Shown here: positions 7,861 to 15,756 of the stretch, one piece after another | Layout: each line of letters starts with the position of its first letter | Numbering within the stretch: position 1 is the first letter of the stretch | Assembly (NCBI GenBank): GCA_900548215.1 | Contig: URJI01000039.1 | Span: 1-24,462, forward strand | Direction of reading: 5' to 3' | DNA from: an uncultured Coprococcus sp. | Lineage (GTDB): Bacteria > Bacillota > Clostridia > Lachnospirales > Lachnospiraceae | Length of the DNA stretch: 24,462 bases | Program-made: the position numbers and the translations under genes | Notes under the pieces: generated by a model | Seen by the model: the letters and a program-made list of their open reading frames with translations, nothing else | What the model was told of the DNA's origin: nothing | Databases searched by the model: none

Positions 7861-8817
7861 GTGAACATAGGAATATTGGGCGCAGGCAAGATCGCCGGTG
7901 TAATGGCAGATACGATAAATAAGATGGCTGATGTAGAATTGTATGCGGTAGGTTCAAGAACTTTGGAAAAGGCAAATGCATTTGCCAGGGAATTTGCTAT
8001 AGATAAGGCTTATGGAAGTTATGAAGAACTGGTAAGTGATGACGCGATAGATCTTATATATATTGCAACGCCGCATTCACATCACTATGAGCATATGAAA
8101 CTCTGCATAGAACATGGAAGAAATGTACTCTGCGAGAAAGCATTTACCTACGATGCTGCGCAGGCTGAGGAGATCGCAGCTCTGGCAGCAGAGAAGAAGG
8201 TGTATGTGGCTGAGGCGATATGGACGAGATATATGCCATCAAGACGTATAATAAATGAGATCCTGGAATCAGGTGTGATAGGGGATATCAGGACAATGAC
8301 CTGCAATCTGTCCTATCCGATATCAAAGATAGAGCGCCTGATCAGACCTGAGCTGGCAGGAGGTGCCCTTTTAGACGTGGGAGTTTATGGGCTGAACTTC
8401 ATTGTCATGCATATGGGTAAGGAGATCTCAGCTATCGAATCGTCTGTCATGATGCATGAGACCGGGGTAGACGGACAGGAGAGCATAACAGTCAAATACG
8501 AAGACGGAAGGATGGCAGTGACGACCCACAGCATATATGGCAGATCAGACAGAAAAGGAATCTTCTATGGTGAGAAAGGATATATGATAGTCGATAATAT
8601 AAATAATCCGCAGGGGATAGATGTGTTCGACTGTGAGGACAGGCTTATCAGACACGTGGATGTGCCAGAACAGATAAGTGGTTATGAGTATGAGATCATG
8701 GAAAGTCTGGATATGATCAGACAGGGACGGACGCAGAGTGAGTCGATGCCTCTGGCTGAGTCGATATATATGATGAAGCTTATGGATGATATTAGAAAAG
8801 AGTGGAATAAAAAGTGA
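7861..8817 (+). CDS. Gfo/Idh/MocA family NAD(P)-dependent oxidoreductase
   Basis: 318 residues from a GTG start at 7861, chosen because AGGAGG (7848-7853) lies 7 bases upstream and because the Rossmann strand NIGILGAGKIA follows at once; the frame is open further upstream (first Met at 7735) but that extension has no family resemblance. The N-terminal 1-120 binds NAD(P): GxGxxA at residues 7-12, ATPHSHH at 69-75, and CEKAFT at 91-96 carrying the family's catalytic-region Glu-Lys (the usual Pro after Lys is Ala here). Residues about 130-318 form the Gfo/Idh/MocA C-terminal alpha/beta domain. These enzymes oxidise or reduce sugars, inositols or related polyols; the substrate cannot be told. Its stop overlaps the next gene's start by 4 bases, so the two are translationally coupled. 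Confidence 0.88.
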   Translation: MNIGILGAGKIAGVMADTINKMADVELYAVGSRTLEKANAFAREFAIDKAYGSYEELVSDDAIDLIYIATPHSHHYEHMKLCIEHGRNVLCEKAFTYDAAQAEEIAALAAEKKVYVAEAIWTRYMPSRRIINEILESGVIGDIRTMTCNLSYPISKIERLIRPELAGGALLDVGVYGLNFIVMHMGKEISAIESSVMMHETGVDGQESITVKYEDGRMAVTTHSIYGRSDRKGIFYGEKGYMIVDNINNPQGIDVFDCEDRLIRHVDVPEQISGYEYEIMESLDMIRQGRTQSESMPLAESIYMMKLMDDIRKEWNKK

Positions 8818-9563
8818 TAATTTTATATATACTTGGCGGAATCATAGCCATATTTCTGATGTACATACTTTTTCTCTTCGTGTGCAGTCTGTTCGTGAGA
8901 ACTGACAGGCAGTATATGGAGGACAGCAGGTTCTACAGGCATCTGCTGTATGGTGCCACCGGATTTGCCATGTGGTTTCTAAGAGTGAAAATGCATGTGA
9001 CTGGCATGGAGAAGATTCCAGTGGATGTCAAACCACTCTTTGTGGGAAATCATCTGTCAAATTATGATCCGCTGATAGAATGGCAGGTATTTAAGAAGTG
9101 GGATGTGGCATTTATATCCAAGCCGGAGAATTTTAAGATACCGATATTCGGCAGGATCATCAGAAGATGCTGCTTTATGCCGATAGACAGATCAGATCCG
9201 GGTAAGGCATTGTCTACGATCAAGACGGCTACCGAGATTCTCCAGAAGGGAGATATGGCAGTTGGAGTATACCCGGAGGGAACGAGAAACAGACAGGGCG
9301 GACTTCTGCCATTTCACACGGGTGTTTTCAGAATAGCCCAGAAAGCGCATGCGCCGATAGTCGTCATGGCGATACATGGAACGGAGAACATCTACAGGAA
9401 TGTGCTGAGGCGCAGATCTGACGTCTATATAGATGCGGTGGATGTGATACCTGCCGATGAGGTAAAAGCAATGAAGAAGAATGAGATCAGCGACAGGGTG
9501 AGACTTGTTCTTGAGAAAGATGAAAAGGGTAAAAACTATGGGAAGGAAGTACATTTTATATAA
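8814..9563 (+). CDS. plsC: 1-acyl-sn-glycerol-3-phosphate acyltransferase (PlsC family)
   Basis: 249 residues from GTG at 8814, inside the GTGA overlap with the oxidoreductase gene. A hydrophobic N-terminal segment (about residues 2-28) anchors it in the membrane. The acyltransferase motif NHLSNYD gives His80 and Asp85 (H-x4-D), and YPEGTRNR at 153-160 is the glycerol-phosphate-binding EGTR motif. The expected reaction is acyl transfer to lysophosphatidic acid, making phosphatidic acid. Close relatives also acylate other lipids, so the exact acceptor is not certain. It overlaps the following lipid kinase by 26 bases. That pairing makes sense because the kinase can supply phosphatidic acid from diacylglycerol, so the two genes feed the same phospholipid pool. 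Confidence 0.9.
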   Translation: MIILYILGGIIAIFLMYILFLFVCSLFVRTDRQYMEDSRFYRHLLYGATGFAMWFLRVKMHVTGMEKIPVDVKPLFVGNHLSNYDPLIEWQVFKKWDVAFISKPENFKIPIFGRIIRRCCFMPIDRSDPGKALSTIKTATEILQKGDMAVGVYPEGTRNRQGGLLPFHTGVFRIAQKAHAPIVVMAIHGTENIYRNVLRRRSDVYIDAVDVIPADEVKAMKKNEISDRVRLVLEKDEKGKNYGKEVHFI

Positions 9564-10422
9564 TTCACTGGCGGGCAACGGCAAATGTATGTATGACGTG
9601 CAGGCACTTGCAGATACATATCCTGATGCGATACTCAAGAAGATGACAGAGATCGCTTCATATGCGGAGTTCATGGGATCGCTTGCAGAGGATGACGAGG
9701 TTATCCTGTGCGGCGGTGACGGAACGCTGAACATATTTGTGAATGACATAAAGGACATGGATGTGAAGAATACCATCTACTATTATGCCTCCGGAAGCGG
9801 CAATGACTTTGCAAAGGACATAGGACATAACAGTCATGACACTCCGGATTACCAGATAAATCAGTACATACAGCATCTCCCGGAGGTGACGATCAACGGC
9901 AAAAAGTGGCTGTTCATCAACAATGTTGGATTCGGAATAGACGGTTACTGCTGTGAGGAGGGCGACCGCCAGAGGACAAAGAATGAGAAAACTCATAAGA
10001 ACAAGCCTGTGAACTATACGGCTATAGCTATCAAAGGCCTGCTCTACGCATTCAAACCGAGAAATGCTGTGGTGAAAGTGGATGGAGTCCGTCATGAATA
10101 TAAAAATGCCTGGCTCGTGCCAACCATGAATGGCAGATATTATGGCGGCGGAATGATGGCTGCCCCCGGGCAGGACAGACTGAATCCGGAGCATACAGTT
10201 TCGGTTATGGTGTTCCGCGGCAAGGGCAAGCTTGGAACCCTTATGATCTTTCCTTCTATATTCAAGGGAGAGCATGTCAAGTACGAAAAGCATGTTGATA
10301 TATTCAACGCAAAAGAGGTTGAGGTTGAATTTGATCGCCCGACACCACTTCAGATAGACGGCGAGACGATACTTGGAGTTACATCATACAAAGTTAAAGC
10401 GTGGAGCCTAGATCAGAAATAA
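9538..10422 (+). CDS. Diacylglycerol kinase-like lipid kinase (YegS/BmrU/DagK family)
   Basis: 294 residues. The start at 9538 is chosen because MGRKYILYNSLAGNGK opens the kinase fold directly; an upstream in-frame ATG at 9505 lies deeper inside plsC. The nucleotide-binding loop CGGDGTLN is at residues 58-65, followed by ASGSGNDFAKD at 84-94 and the NNVGFGID turn at 128-135, all typical of the DAGK catalytic domain; the C-terminal beta-sandwich fills the rest. It probably phosphorylates diacylglycerol (or a related lipid such as undecaprenol or a sphingoid base) at the inner membrane face using ATP. Translation is coupled to plsC by a 26-base overlap, giving a three-gene unit with the oxidoreductase. 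Confidence 0.88.
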   Translation: MGRKYILYNSLAGNGKCMYDVQALADTYPDAILKKMTEIASYAEFMGSLAEDDEVILCGGDGTLNIFVNDIKDMDVKNTIYYYASGSGNDFAKDIGHNSHDTPDYQINQYIQHLPEVTINGKKWLFINNVGFGIDGYCCEEGDRQRTKNEKTHKNKPVNYTAIAIKGLLYAFKPRNAVVKVDGVRHEYKNAWLVPTMNGRYYGGGMMAAPGQDRLNPEHTVSVMVFRGKGKLGTLMIFPSIFKGEHVKYEKHVDIFNAKEVEVEFDRPTPLQIDGETILGVTSYKVKAWSLDQK

Positions 10423-10462
10423 AAAAGTTTTGAAAATCCGAATAATATAAAGTTCAAAAAAC

Positions 10463-10490
10463 TTGCAAATATGCTGACGTCATTTATACT
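10463..10490 (+). promoter_or_regulatory. Promoter of the NimA-like gene
   Basis: TTGCAA (10463-10468), a 16-base spacer, TATACT (10485-10490), 37 bases before the start codon. No convincing terminator separates it from the lipid kinase gene, so some read-through is possible. Confidence 0.6.
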
Positions 10491-10527
10491 ATTTTAATAG
10501 ATTGTACGCTGAAAAAGGAGGTATTGT

Positions 10528-11046
10528 ATGCGGGAGATGCGGAGAAGTGACAGGATGATAACAGATCGTGAAGAGATAGTGGATGTACTTGATTCGTGCA
10601 AGGTGTTTCGTATGGCGGTGCACGATGAAGAGGGAATGTACATAGTTCCGCTGAATTTCGGTTATACCTACGAAGATAATGTCCTGAAGCTTTACTTTCA
10701 CTCTGCCGGCGAGGGCAGGAAGGTGGATGCTTTGGCGGCAGATCCGAAGGTTGCCATAGAGATGGACACGGATCATTATCTGGTTGAGGGACCAAATGCA
10801 TGCAGTTTTGGTTATCTCTACAGTAGTATCATGGGAAATGGCACAGCCAGAAAGCTCACAGAACCGGATGAGAAGTGCGCGGCACTTAACTGCCTCATGA
10901 ATCATCAGCTCACAAGAAATACTGATAATATGAGGTCGTTTGACAAGATAGAGAAGAAGAAATACAACTACTCAGACCAGATGCTTGCAGCGGTAAATGT
11001 GTATGAGATAGTTGTGGAGAATTTTACGTGTAAATCAAGAAGATAA
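10528..11046 (+). CDS. NimA-like pyridoxamine 5'-phosphate oxidase family protein
   Basis: 172 residues, a single split-barrel flavin-binding domain. The N-terminal MRRSDR motif, PLNFGY at 41-46, FHSAGEGRK at 57-65 and the MGNGTARKL strand at 102-110 match the Pyridox_ox_2 (nitroimidazole-resistance NimA-type) branch. Such proteins bind FMN or sometimes haem; a few reduce nitroimidazoles, most have unknown substrates. AGGAGG at 10516-10521, 6 bases before ATG, fixes the start. It appears to be a single-gene unit. Resistance should not be assumed from this family membership alone. Confidence 0.85.
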   Translation: MREMRRSDRMITDREEIVDVLDSCKVFRMAVHDEEGMYIVPLNFGYTYEDNVLKLYFHSAGEGRKVDALAADPKVAIEMDTDHYLVEGPNACSFGYLYSSIMGNGTARKLTEPDEKCAALNCLMNHQLTRNTDNMRSFDKIEKKKYNYSDQMLAAVNVYEIVVENFTCKSRR

Positions 11047-11341
11047 GCGCGCTGGGATGACGAGAGTTGGGGTATGATCAACACAAAAAAACAACGCAGC
11101 ACGCGGTGCAGATAAGAAACGATATCGGTTGTGGCGTGATTGGTGAAATTCAAGTAAGTTATTACGAGATCAATAGTTCGTGTGGTTTAAAGAATTGACG
11201 TAAAACATAATACAAATTATAATCAGACAGGATATAGTACAAATGAAGTATGTATATTGTTTCGCAGTACAGTTCAGATGGTGCGGAATATTTAGAAGAT
11301 TTTAAAACATGAAGTAATTAGGTAGAAAGGTGATACAGGAG
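11047..11341. other. Non-coding leader region of gltX
   Basis: 295 bases with no credible gene. It holds a short GC-rich dyad GCAC-GCG-GTGC near 11098-11108 that lacks a U-tract, and the gltX promoter at 11195-11223. I looked for T-box landmarks expected of some tRNA synthetase leaders and did not see them. Confidence 0.5.
11195..11223 (+). promoter_or_regulatory. Near-consensus promoter of gltX
   Basis: TTGACG (11195-11200), a 17-base spacer and TATAAT (11218-11223). This is one of the best sigma-A-type promoters in the window and predicts a leader of about 110 bases. Confidence 0.8.
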
Positions 11342-13018
11342 ATGGATTACAACAAATTAGCGGATTTGATATTTGCAGATATAACAGATACAGTGGATGA
11401 CCTCGAGAAGAGATTCCCTGAGAGAGATCTTCCAGAGGGAGCAAAGGTGACAAGATTTGCGCCAAGCCCTACAGGATACATGCACATCGGCGGACTGTAT
11501 GCTGCCATGATCTCTAGAAAGCTTGCAAAGCAGAGCGGTGGCGTGTTCTACCTCAGAATAGAGGATACCGATAGGAAGAGAGAGCTTGAGGACGGTGTAA
11601 ATGAGATCATCAATTCGCTTAAGAAGTTTGACCTTGGATTTGACGAGGGACCATTTGAGGGCGGCGAGACTATATATGGCCCATATAAGCAGAGTGAGAG
11701 AAAAGAGATATATCAGACCTGTGTCAAGAAGCTTATGCAGGAGGGATATGCATATCCTGACTTTACAACAGCCGAGGAGCTTGACGAGATCAGGGCAAAG
11801 CAGGAGGCTGCAAAGGTTGACATAGGATATTACGGTGAGTATGCGGTTGGAAGAAACCTGACATACGAGCAGATAGAGGAGAAGCTTGCTGCGGGCGAGC
11901 CTTATGTTGTGAGACTCAAGAGTCCGGGTGAGGCAGGAAAGACTGTTATCTACAGCGATCCTATCAGGGGCAAGATTGAGATGCCTGAGAATATCATGGA
12001 TGTGGTACTTCTGAAGTCAGATGGAATACCTACATACCATTTTGCACATGCAGTTGACGATCACTTCATGAGGACAAATCTTGTCATCAGAGGAGACGAG
12101 TGGCTTGCGTCATACCCACTCCACAAGCAGCTCTTTGATCTGTGTGGATTTGCGCTTCCAAAGTATGCGCATATCGCACCTATCATGAAGCTTGAGGTAA
12201 CAGTGGATGAGGAGGGCGAGCACCAGAGAAAGAGAAAGCTCAGCAAGAGAAAGGATCCGGAGGCTGCGGTTGGCTTCTATGCAGAGCAGGGCTTCCCATC
12301 AGTCAGCGTGCTTGAGTACCTTATGACAATTGCAAACTCCAACTACGAGGAGTGGCATGCAGCCCATGCGGACAAGACAATAGACGACTTCACACTCTCA
12401 CTCAAGAAGATGCCTGTCAGCGGTGCGCTTTTTGATATGGTGAAGCTCAACGATGTCAGCAAGGAGATGATCTCAAAGCTCACAGCCGAGGAGTGCTACG
12501 ACCTCATCATGGAGTGGGCAAAGGAGCATGACAAGAACATATATACATTTGGCACACAGGACAAGGACGGCTTCATGAAGACCATAAACCTGTGGAAGAT
12601 GTCAGGCAAGAAGGTCCGCAAGGACGTCGGCAAATGGTCAGATCTGCGCGCGATGTTCGGCTATTTGTACACACCTGAGGACGAGCTGGATCTCCAGTAT
12701 GAGATAGACGAGAAGTACACACCGGAGATGATCACAGAGGTTATCGAGGAGTACAAGAAGGATCTCTTCCTTGACTCAGAGGATTGGTTCTCAAGCATGA
12801 AGGTCATGGGCGAGAAGATCGGCTACTGTCCAAATGTCAAGGAGTACAAGCAGAATCCTGACGGATATAAGGGCAGCATCACAGATGTATGTACCATAGT
12901 CAGAGTTGCCATCACAGGCAAGCAGAATTCACCTGACCTGTTCACCATCATGAACGTGATCGGAAAAGAAAAGACCATGGGCAGACTGGACAAGTTCCTT
13001 GCGTGGGTGAATAGATAG
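11342..13018 (+). CDS. gltX: Glutamyl-tRNA synthetase
   Basis: Class I aminoacyl-tRNA synthetase that charges tRNA-Glu with glutamate. It has 558 residues from ATG at 11342. That start is preferred over the in-frame GTG at 11330 because GGTGAT, complementary to the 16S tail, lies 7 bases before the ATG. The HIGH motif appears as HIGG at 48-51 inside FAPSPTGYMHIGG, and the KMSKS loop as KLSKR at 299-303. The IEDTDRKR segment (73-80) and RGDEWLASYPLHKQ (250-263) are GluRS-specific substrate-binding regions. At 558 residues it is longer than the usual 470-500, with the extra length in the anticodon-binding half. Whether it also misacylates tRNA-Gln cannot be decided here. argJ follows after 67 bases without a terminator, so co-transcription is likely. 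Confidence 0.96.
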   Translation: MDYNKLADLIFADITDTVDDLEKRFPERDLPEGAKVTRFAPSPTGYMHIGGLYAAMISRKLAKQSGGVFYLRIEDTDRKRELEDGVNEIINSLKKFDLGFDEGPFEGGETIYGPYKQSERKEIYQTCVKKLMQEGYAYPDFTTAEELDEIRAKQEAAKVDIGYYGEYAVGRNLTYEQIEEKLAAGEPYVVRLKSPGEAGKTVIYSDPIRGKIEMPENIMDVVLLKSDGIPTYHFAHAVDDHFMRTNLVIRGDEWLASYPLHKQLFDLCGFALPKYAHIAPIMKLEVTVDEEGEHQRKRKLSKRKDPEAAVGFYAEQGFPSVSVLEYLMTIANSNYEEWHAAHADKTIDDFTLSLKKMPVSGALFDMVKLNDVSKEMISKLTAEECYDLIMEWAKEHDKNIYTFGTQDKDGFMKTINLWKMSGKKVRKDVGKWSDLRAMFGYLYTPEDELDLQYEIDEKYTPEMITEVIEEYKKDLFLDSEDWFSSMKVMGEKIGYCPNVKEYKQNPDGYKGSITDVCTIVRVAITGKQNSPDLFTIMNVIGKEKTMGRLDKFLAWVNR

Positions 13019-13085
13019 GACGGCTGCGGCTTGCATTGAACGGAATAGGCAAAATAGATGACGTAAAAGAAGGGATAGGATTATT

Positions 13086-14330
13086 ATGAATAAGAAGATA
13101 TATGACGGTTACACATATGTAGACGGTGGCGTGTGCGCTGCAAAGGGTTTCACAGCAAATGGACTTAATTGTGGACTGAACCCTGATAAGAACAAGAATG
13201 ATCTCGGAATGGTATTTTCAGAGGTGCCATGTGTGGCAGCAGGCGTGTATACACAGAACAAGGTGAAGGGCGCGCCGGTCACAGTTACCAAGGAGCACCT
13301 GAAGAAGTCTGGCAACAAGGCACAGGCAGTCATTGTGAACTCCAAGAATGCCAACACATGCAACGCAGATGGAATAGAGAAGGCTGAGAAGATATCCCAG
13401 CTTGCAGCGGATGCCCTTGGCATAGATGTGAATCTTGTCATCAATGCTTCAACAGGTGTCATCGGACAGATCATCCCTATCGAGCCATTTGAGGAGCATA
13501 TGAAAGAGCTTGCAGACGGTCTCTCAGCAGACGGCAACGACAAGGCGGCAAATGCTATCATGACCACAGACACAGTTGACAAGCAGGTTGCTGTCCAGTT
13601 TGATATAGACGGTGTGACATGTACTTTAGGCGGTATGGCAAAGGGAAGCGGAATGATCCATCCAAACATGGCTACAACGCTTAACTTCATCACATCAGAC
13701 ATAGCTATTACATCAGAGCTTATCCAGAAGGCACTCTCAGAGATCGTAAAGGTTACTTACAACTGTCTCTCAGTAGATGGAGACCAGTCCACAAACGATA
13801 CCCTGACAGTCATGGCAAATGGCCTTGCGGGCAACACGCTCATCGACACGGAGAACGAAGCTTATGAGAAGTTCAAGAAGGCGCTCTACATAGTTATGGA
13901 GTGCATGACTATGATGCTCGCATCAGACGGCGAGGGCGCAACCAAGATGATCGAGTGTACAGTTGCAGGAGCACCTGATCTTGACACAGCCATCATCGTG
14001 GCAAAGAGCGTTATCCGTTCCCCACTTACAAAGTGTGCTATGTTCGGCGAGGATGCCAACTGGGGACGTATTCTCTGTGCCATCGGATATGCTGAGGCTG
14101 ACTTTGATATAGACAAGGTTGCAGTAGATCTCGAGTCAGAATTTGGCGTGGTTCCAGTATGCCGCAACGGAGCAGGCGTACCATTCTCAGAGGAGAAGGC
14201 AGCCAAGGTATTGAGCTCAGATGAGATACACATCAACATAGATCTCGGAATCGGTGAAGTGACAGCCAAGGCATGGGGCTGTGACCTGACATATGATTAC
14301 GTGAAGATCAATGGGGATTATCGTTCGTAG
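13086..14330 (+). CDS. argJ: Bifunctional ornithine acetyltransferase / N-acetylglutamate synthase
   Basis: 414 residues, the usual ArgJ length. It recycles the acetyl group from N-acetylornithine to glutamate and can also use acetyl-CoA, giving ornithine for arginine synthesis. The precursor self-cleaves at the Ala196-Thr197 bond in PNMATTLNF, and Thr197 becomes the N-terminal nucleophile of the beta chain. The oxyanion-hole TGVIG (123-127), KGSGMI (186-191) and the C-terminal INGDYRS are all present. The start follows a purine-rich AGAAGGGATAGGA site. No other arg genes adjoin it; it sits behind gltX, another glutamate-consuming gene, and ends at a strong terminator. Confidence 0.96.
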   Translation: MNKKIYDGYTYVDGGVCAAKGFTANGLNCGLNPDKNKNDLGMVFSEVPCVAAGVYTQNKVKGAPVTVTKEHLKKSGNKAQAVIVNSKNANTCNADGIEKAEKISQLAADALGIDVNLVINASTGVIGQIIPIEPFEEHMKELADGLSADGNDKAANAIMTTDTVDKQVAVQFDIDGVTCTLGGMAKGSGMIHPNMATTLNFITSDIAITSELIQKALSEIVKVTYNCLSVDGDQSTNDTLTVMANGLAGNTLIDTENEAYEKFKKALYIVMECMTMMLASDGEGATKMIECTVAGAPDLDTAIIVAKSVIRSPLTKCAMFGEDANWGRILCAIGYAEADFDIDKVAVDLESEFGVVPVCRNGAGVPFSEEKAAKVLSSDEIHINIDLGIGEVTAKAWGCDLTYDYVKINGDYRS

Positions 14331-14348
14331 GTTTTACTCGTAAATAAA

Positions 14349-14397
14349 AATAAGACACTGATCAAAATGATGTTGGTCAGTGTCTTATTTTTTTATT
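14349..14397 (+). terminator. Strong terminator after argJ, probably bidirectional
   Basis: A 16-bp stem (14349-14364 with 14374-14389, one G-U wobble) and a 9-base loop, followed by seven T and a further T-rich tail. The left side is A-rich, so the minus-strand reading also yields a hairpin plus U-tract. Its right arm contains the stop codon of the XRE remnant. Confidence 0.92.
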
Positions 14398-14549
14398 GGA
14401 AATGGCTGTTTGCAGCTAGAAACACCAGTTATGTAATTCATATCAACGTTGTAATACCTGGCAAGTTCGATAAGACATTCAATCGGCATGCGAACTTTGC
14501 CTTTTTCGTAGTCAGAATATGTTGTCTGCGCAACATGTATTAGAAATTG
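14385..14549 (-). pseudogene. Truncated XRE-family HTH regulator (C-terminal remnant)
   Basis: The minus strand has a 54-codon open frame ending in TAA at 14385-14387. It reads HVAQTTYSDYEKG, then MPIECLIELARYYNVDMNYITG. This is the recognition helix and following helices of a Cro/CI (XRE) domain, where YSxYExG and LAxYYxVxxxYxxG are family hallmarks. The N-terminal half is missing: an in-frame TAG stands at 14550-14552 and there is no start codon or ribosome binding site. The break lies near 14535-14550, about 90 bases before the Fic gene. It is probably the scar of a deletion or insertion that replaced the regulator's 5' part. Confidence 0.8.
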
Positions 14550-14573
14550 CTAAAATTAAGAATACAAACTTCA

Positions 14574-14602
14574 TTGAAAATCCCACAATAAATTGGTAAG
14601 AT
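14574..14602 (+). promoter_or_regulatory. Possible promoter of the Fic gene
   Basis: TTGAAA (14574-14579), a 17-base spacer and TAAGAT (14597-14602). Moderate match only. Confidence 0.4.
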
Positions 14603-14604
14603 AG

Positions 14605-14626
14605 TAAGCAAGATAATAAGCAAGAT
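14605..14626 (+). repeat. Short tandem repeat next to the Fic ribosome binding site
   Basis: TAAGCAAGAT occurs twice (14605-14614, 14617-14626) with a 12-base period and ends against the GGAGGTGA site at 14627-14634. A partial third copy (TAAGAT) lies at 14597-14602. Confidence 0.6.
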
Positions 14627-14638
14627 GGAGGTGAGCTG

Positions 14639-15631
14639 ATGAGCGGTTATGTACCACCATATACGATATCGAATAAAATGCTTGAACTTGTTTCAGAGAT
14701 ATCTGAAAAGGTTGGAAGGATTACCAGTCATAAAGAGCTGGAGTCAAAGCCACATTTGCGCAGAAACAACAGAATAAGATCGATTCATTCTTCGTTAAAG
14801 ATAGAGGCAAATTCGCTGTCATTAAGTGATGTCAGAGATGTAATAAACGGCCATCTTGTTCTTGGAGATCAAAAGGAAATACAGGAAGTGAAAAATGCAT
14901 ACGCAGCTTATGAGAAGATTTCTGAAATAGATCCGACAAGTATATCAGACCTGAAAAGGATTCATGGAATATTGACATACAGGACCGCCCGCGAGTCAGG
15001 TGTATTCAGAAAAGGTAATGAGGGTGTGTTTTCAGGCAGTGAGTGTATATTTGTAGCTCCTCCACAACATATGATAAATGAGCTTATGAGAGATCTGATG
15101 CAGTGGGTTAAAGAAAATGAGGTAGTTATTCACCCACTTATCTTATCTGCAATATTTCATTATGAGTTTGTGTTTATTCATCCATTTGCAGATGGAAATG
15201 GAAGAATGGCAAGATTGTGGCATACGGTTATTCTGTATAGGTGGAGAAACGTATTTGAATATATACCACTGGAGAGCCAGATTGAACGGTTTCAGAATGA
15301 ATATTATGATGCGATAGCGGTATGTCATACAAAAGGCAACCCGGACATATTTATAGAATTCATGCTCGATATGATAAATCAGATCCTTGATGAAGTCATC
15401 TTACAGGTAAACAGATCAAATGCAGAAGTTTCAGAGTATGTGAAGCGGATGCTGGCGGTCATGGAATATGATGTTCCGTATACGTCAAATTTCATAATGG
15501 AGGCGTTGAGGCTTAAGTCCAAAGAGACCCTTAGAAAAAATTATATAAATCCGGCGATGGAGCTTGGACTGATAAAGATGACATTGCCTGATAAACCTAA
15601 CAGCAGAAATCAGAGATATGTAAAGCAGTAG
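14639..15631 (+). CDS. Fic/DOC family protein (probable AMP transferase)
   Basis: 330 residues. An N-terminal helical part (1-100) carries SSLKIEAN at 51-58, which matches the inhibitory-helix position (usually S/T-x3-E-G/N) with Glu56 as the expected blocking residue. The central Fic fold has the complete catalytic motif HPFADGNGRMAR at 181-192 (His181, Asp185, Asn187, Arg189, Arg192). The C-terminal 270-328 looks like a winged helix. Such proteins transfer AMP from ATP to a hydroxyl on a target protein; the inhibitory helix within the same chain places it in the self-regulated class, so no separate antitoxin is needed and none is seen. The start follows GGAGGTGA. A truncated XRE regulator directly upstream suggests a rearranged accessory spot. 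The target is unknown. Confidence 0.88.
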   Translation: MSGYVPPYTISNKMLELVSEISEKVGRITSHKELESKPHLRRNNRIRSIHSSLKIEANSLSLSDVRDVINGHLVLGDQKEIQEVKNAYAAYEKISEIDPTSISDLKRIHGILTYRTARESGVFRKGNEGVFSGSECIFVAPPQHMINELMRDLMQWVKENEVVIHPLILSAIFHYEFVFIHPFADGNGRMARLWHTVILYRWRNVFEYIPLESQIERFQNEYYDAIAVCHTKGNPDIFIEFMLDMINQILDEVILQVNRSNAEVSEYVKRMLAVMEYDVPYTSNFIMEALRLKSKETLRKNYINPAMELGLIKMTLPDKPNSRNQRYVKQ

Positions 15632-15756
15632 AAAAGTTATGTCATCAGGTAATGCAATAAAACAACTTTTCCATATCAAATAAACGAAACTGACTGTAAA
15701 ATATAAATTGTAAACAAAACACTAAAAGTTTGAAATACCCAACGGAGGTTAAACAC
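15632..15756. other. Short gap before the GH3 gene
   Basis: Contains an 8-bp inverted repeat GAAAAGTT / AACTTTTC (15631-15638 with 15664-15671) with a 25-base loop and no U-tract, and a lone TATAAA at 15702-15707 that could be a weak -10. No gene is seen. Confidence 0.35.

Noticed and set aside
10425..10464. Terminator after the lipid kinase gene
   Set aside because: Only an AT-only imperfect pairing that overlaps the next -35 box; too weak to call.
11047..11341. T-box leader in front of gltX
   Set aside because: No T-box consensus sequence or terminator/antiterminator pair seen.
13109..14269. Long minus-strand frames opposite argJ
   Set aside because: Ser/Ala-rich translations produced by codon bias of argJ; no initiation site.
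15631..15671. Terminator after fic
   Set aside because: 8-bp AT-rich stem with a 25-base loop and no U-tract.
15730..15756. Upstream TTG start extending the GH3 protein by nine residues
   Set aside because: No ribosome binding site before it, whereas ATG at 15757 has GGAGG at ideal distance.
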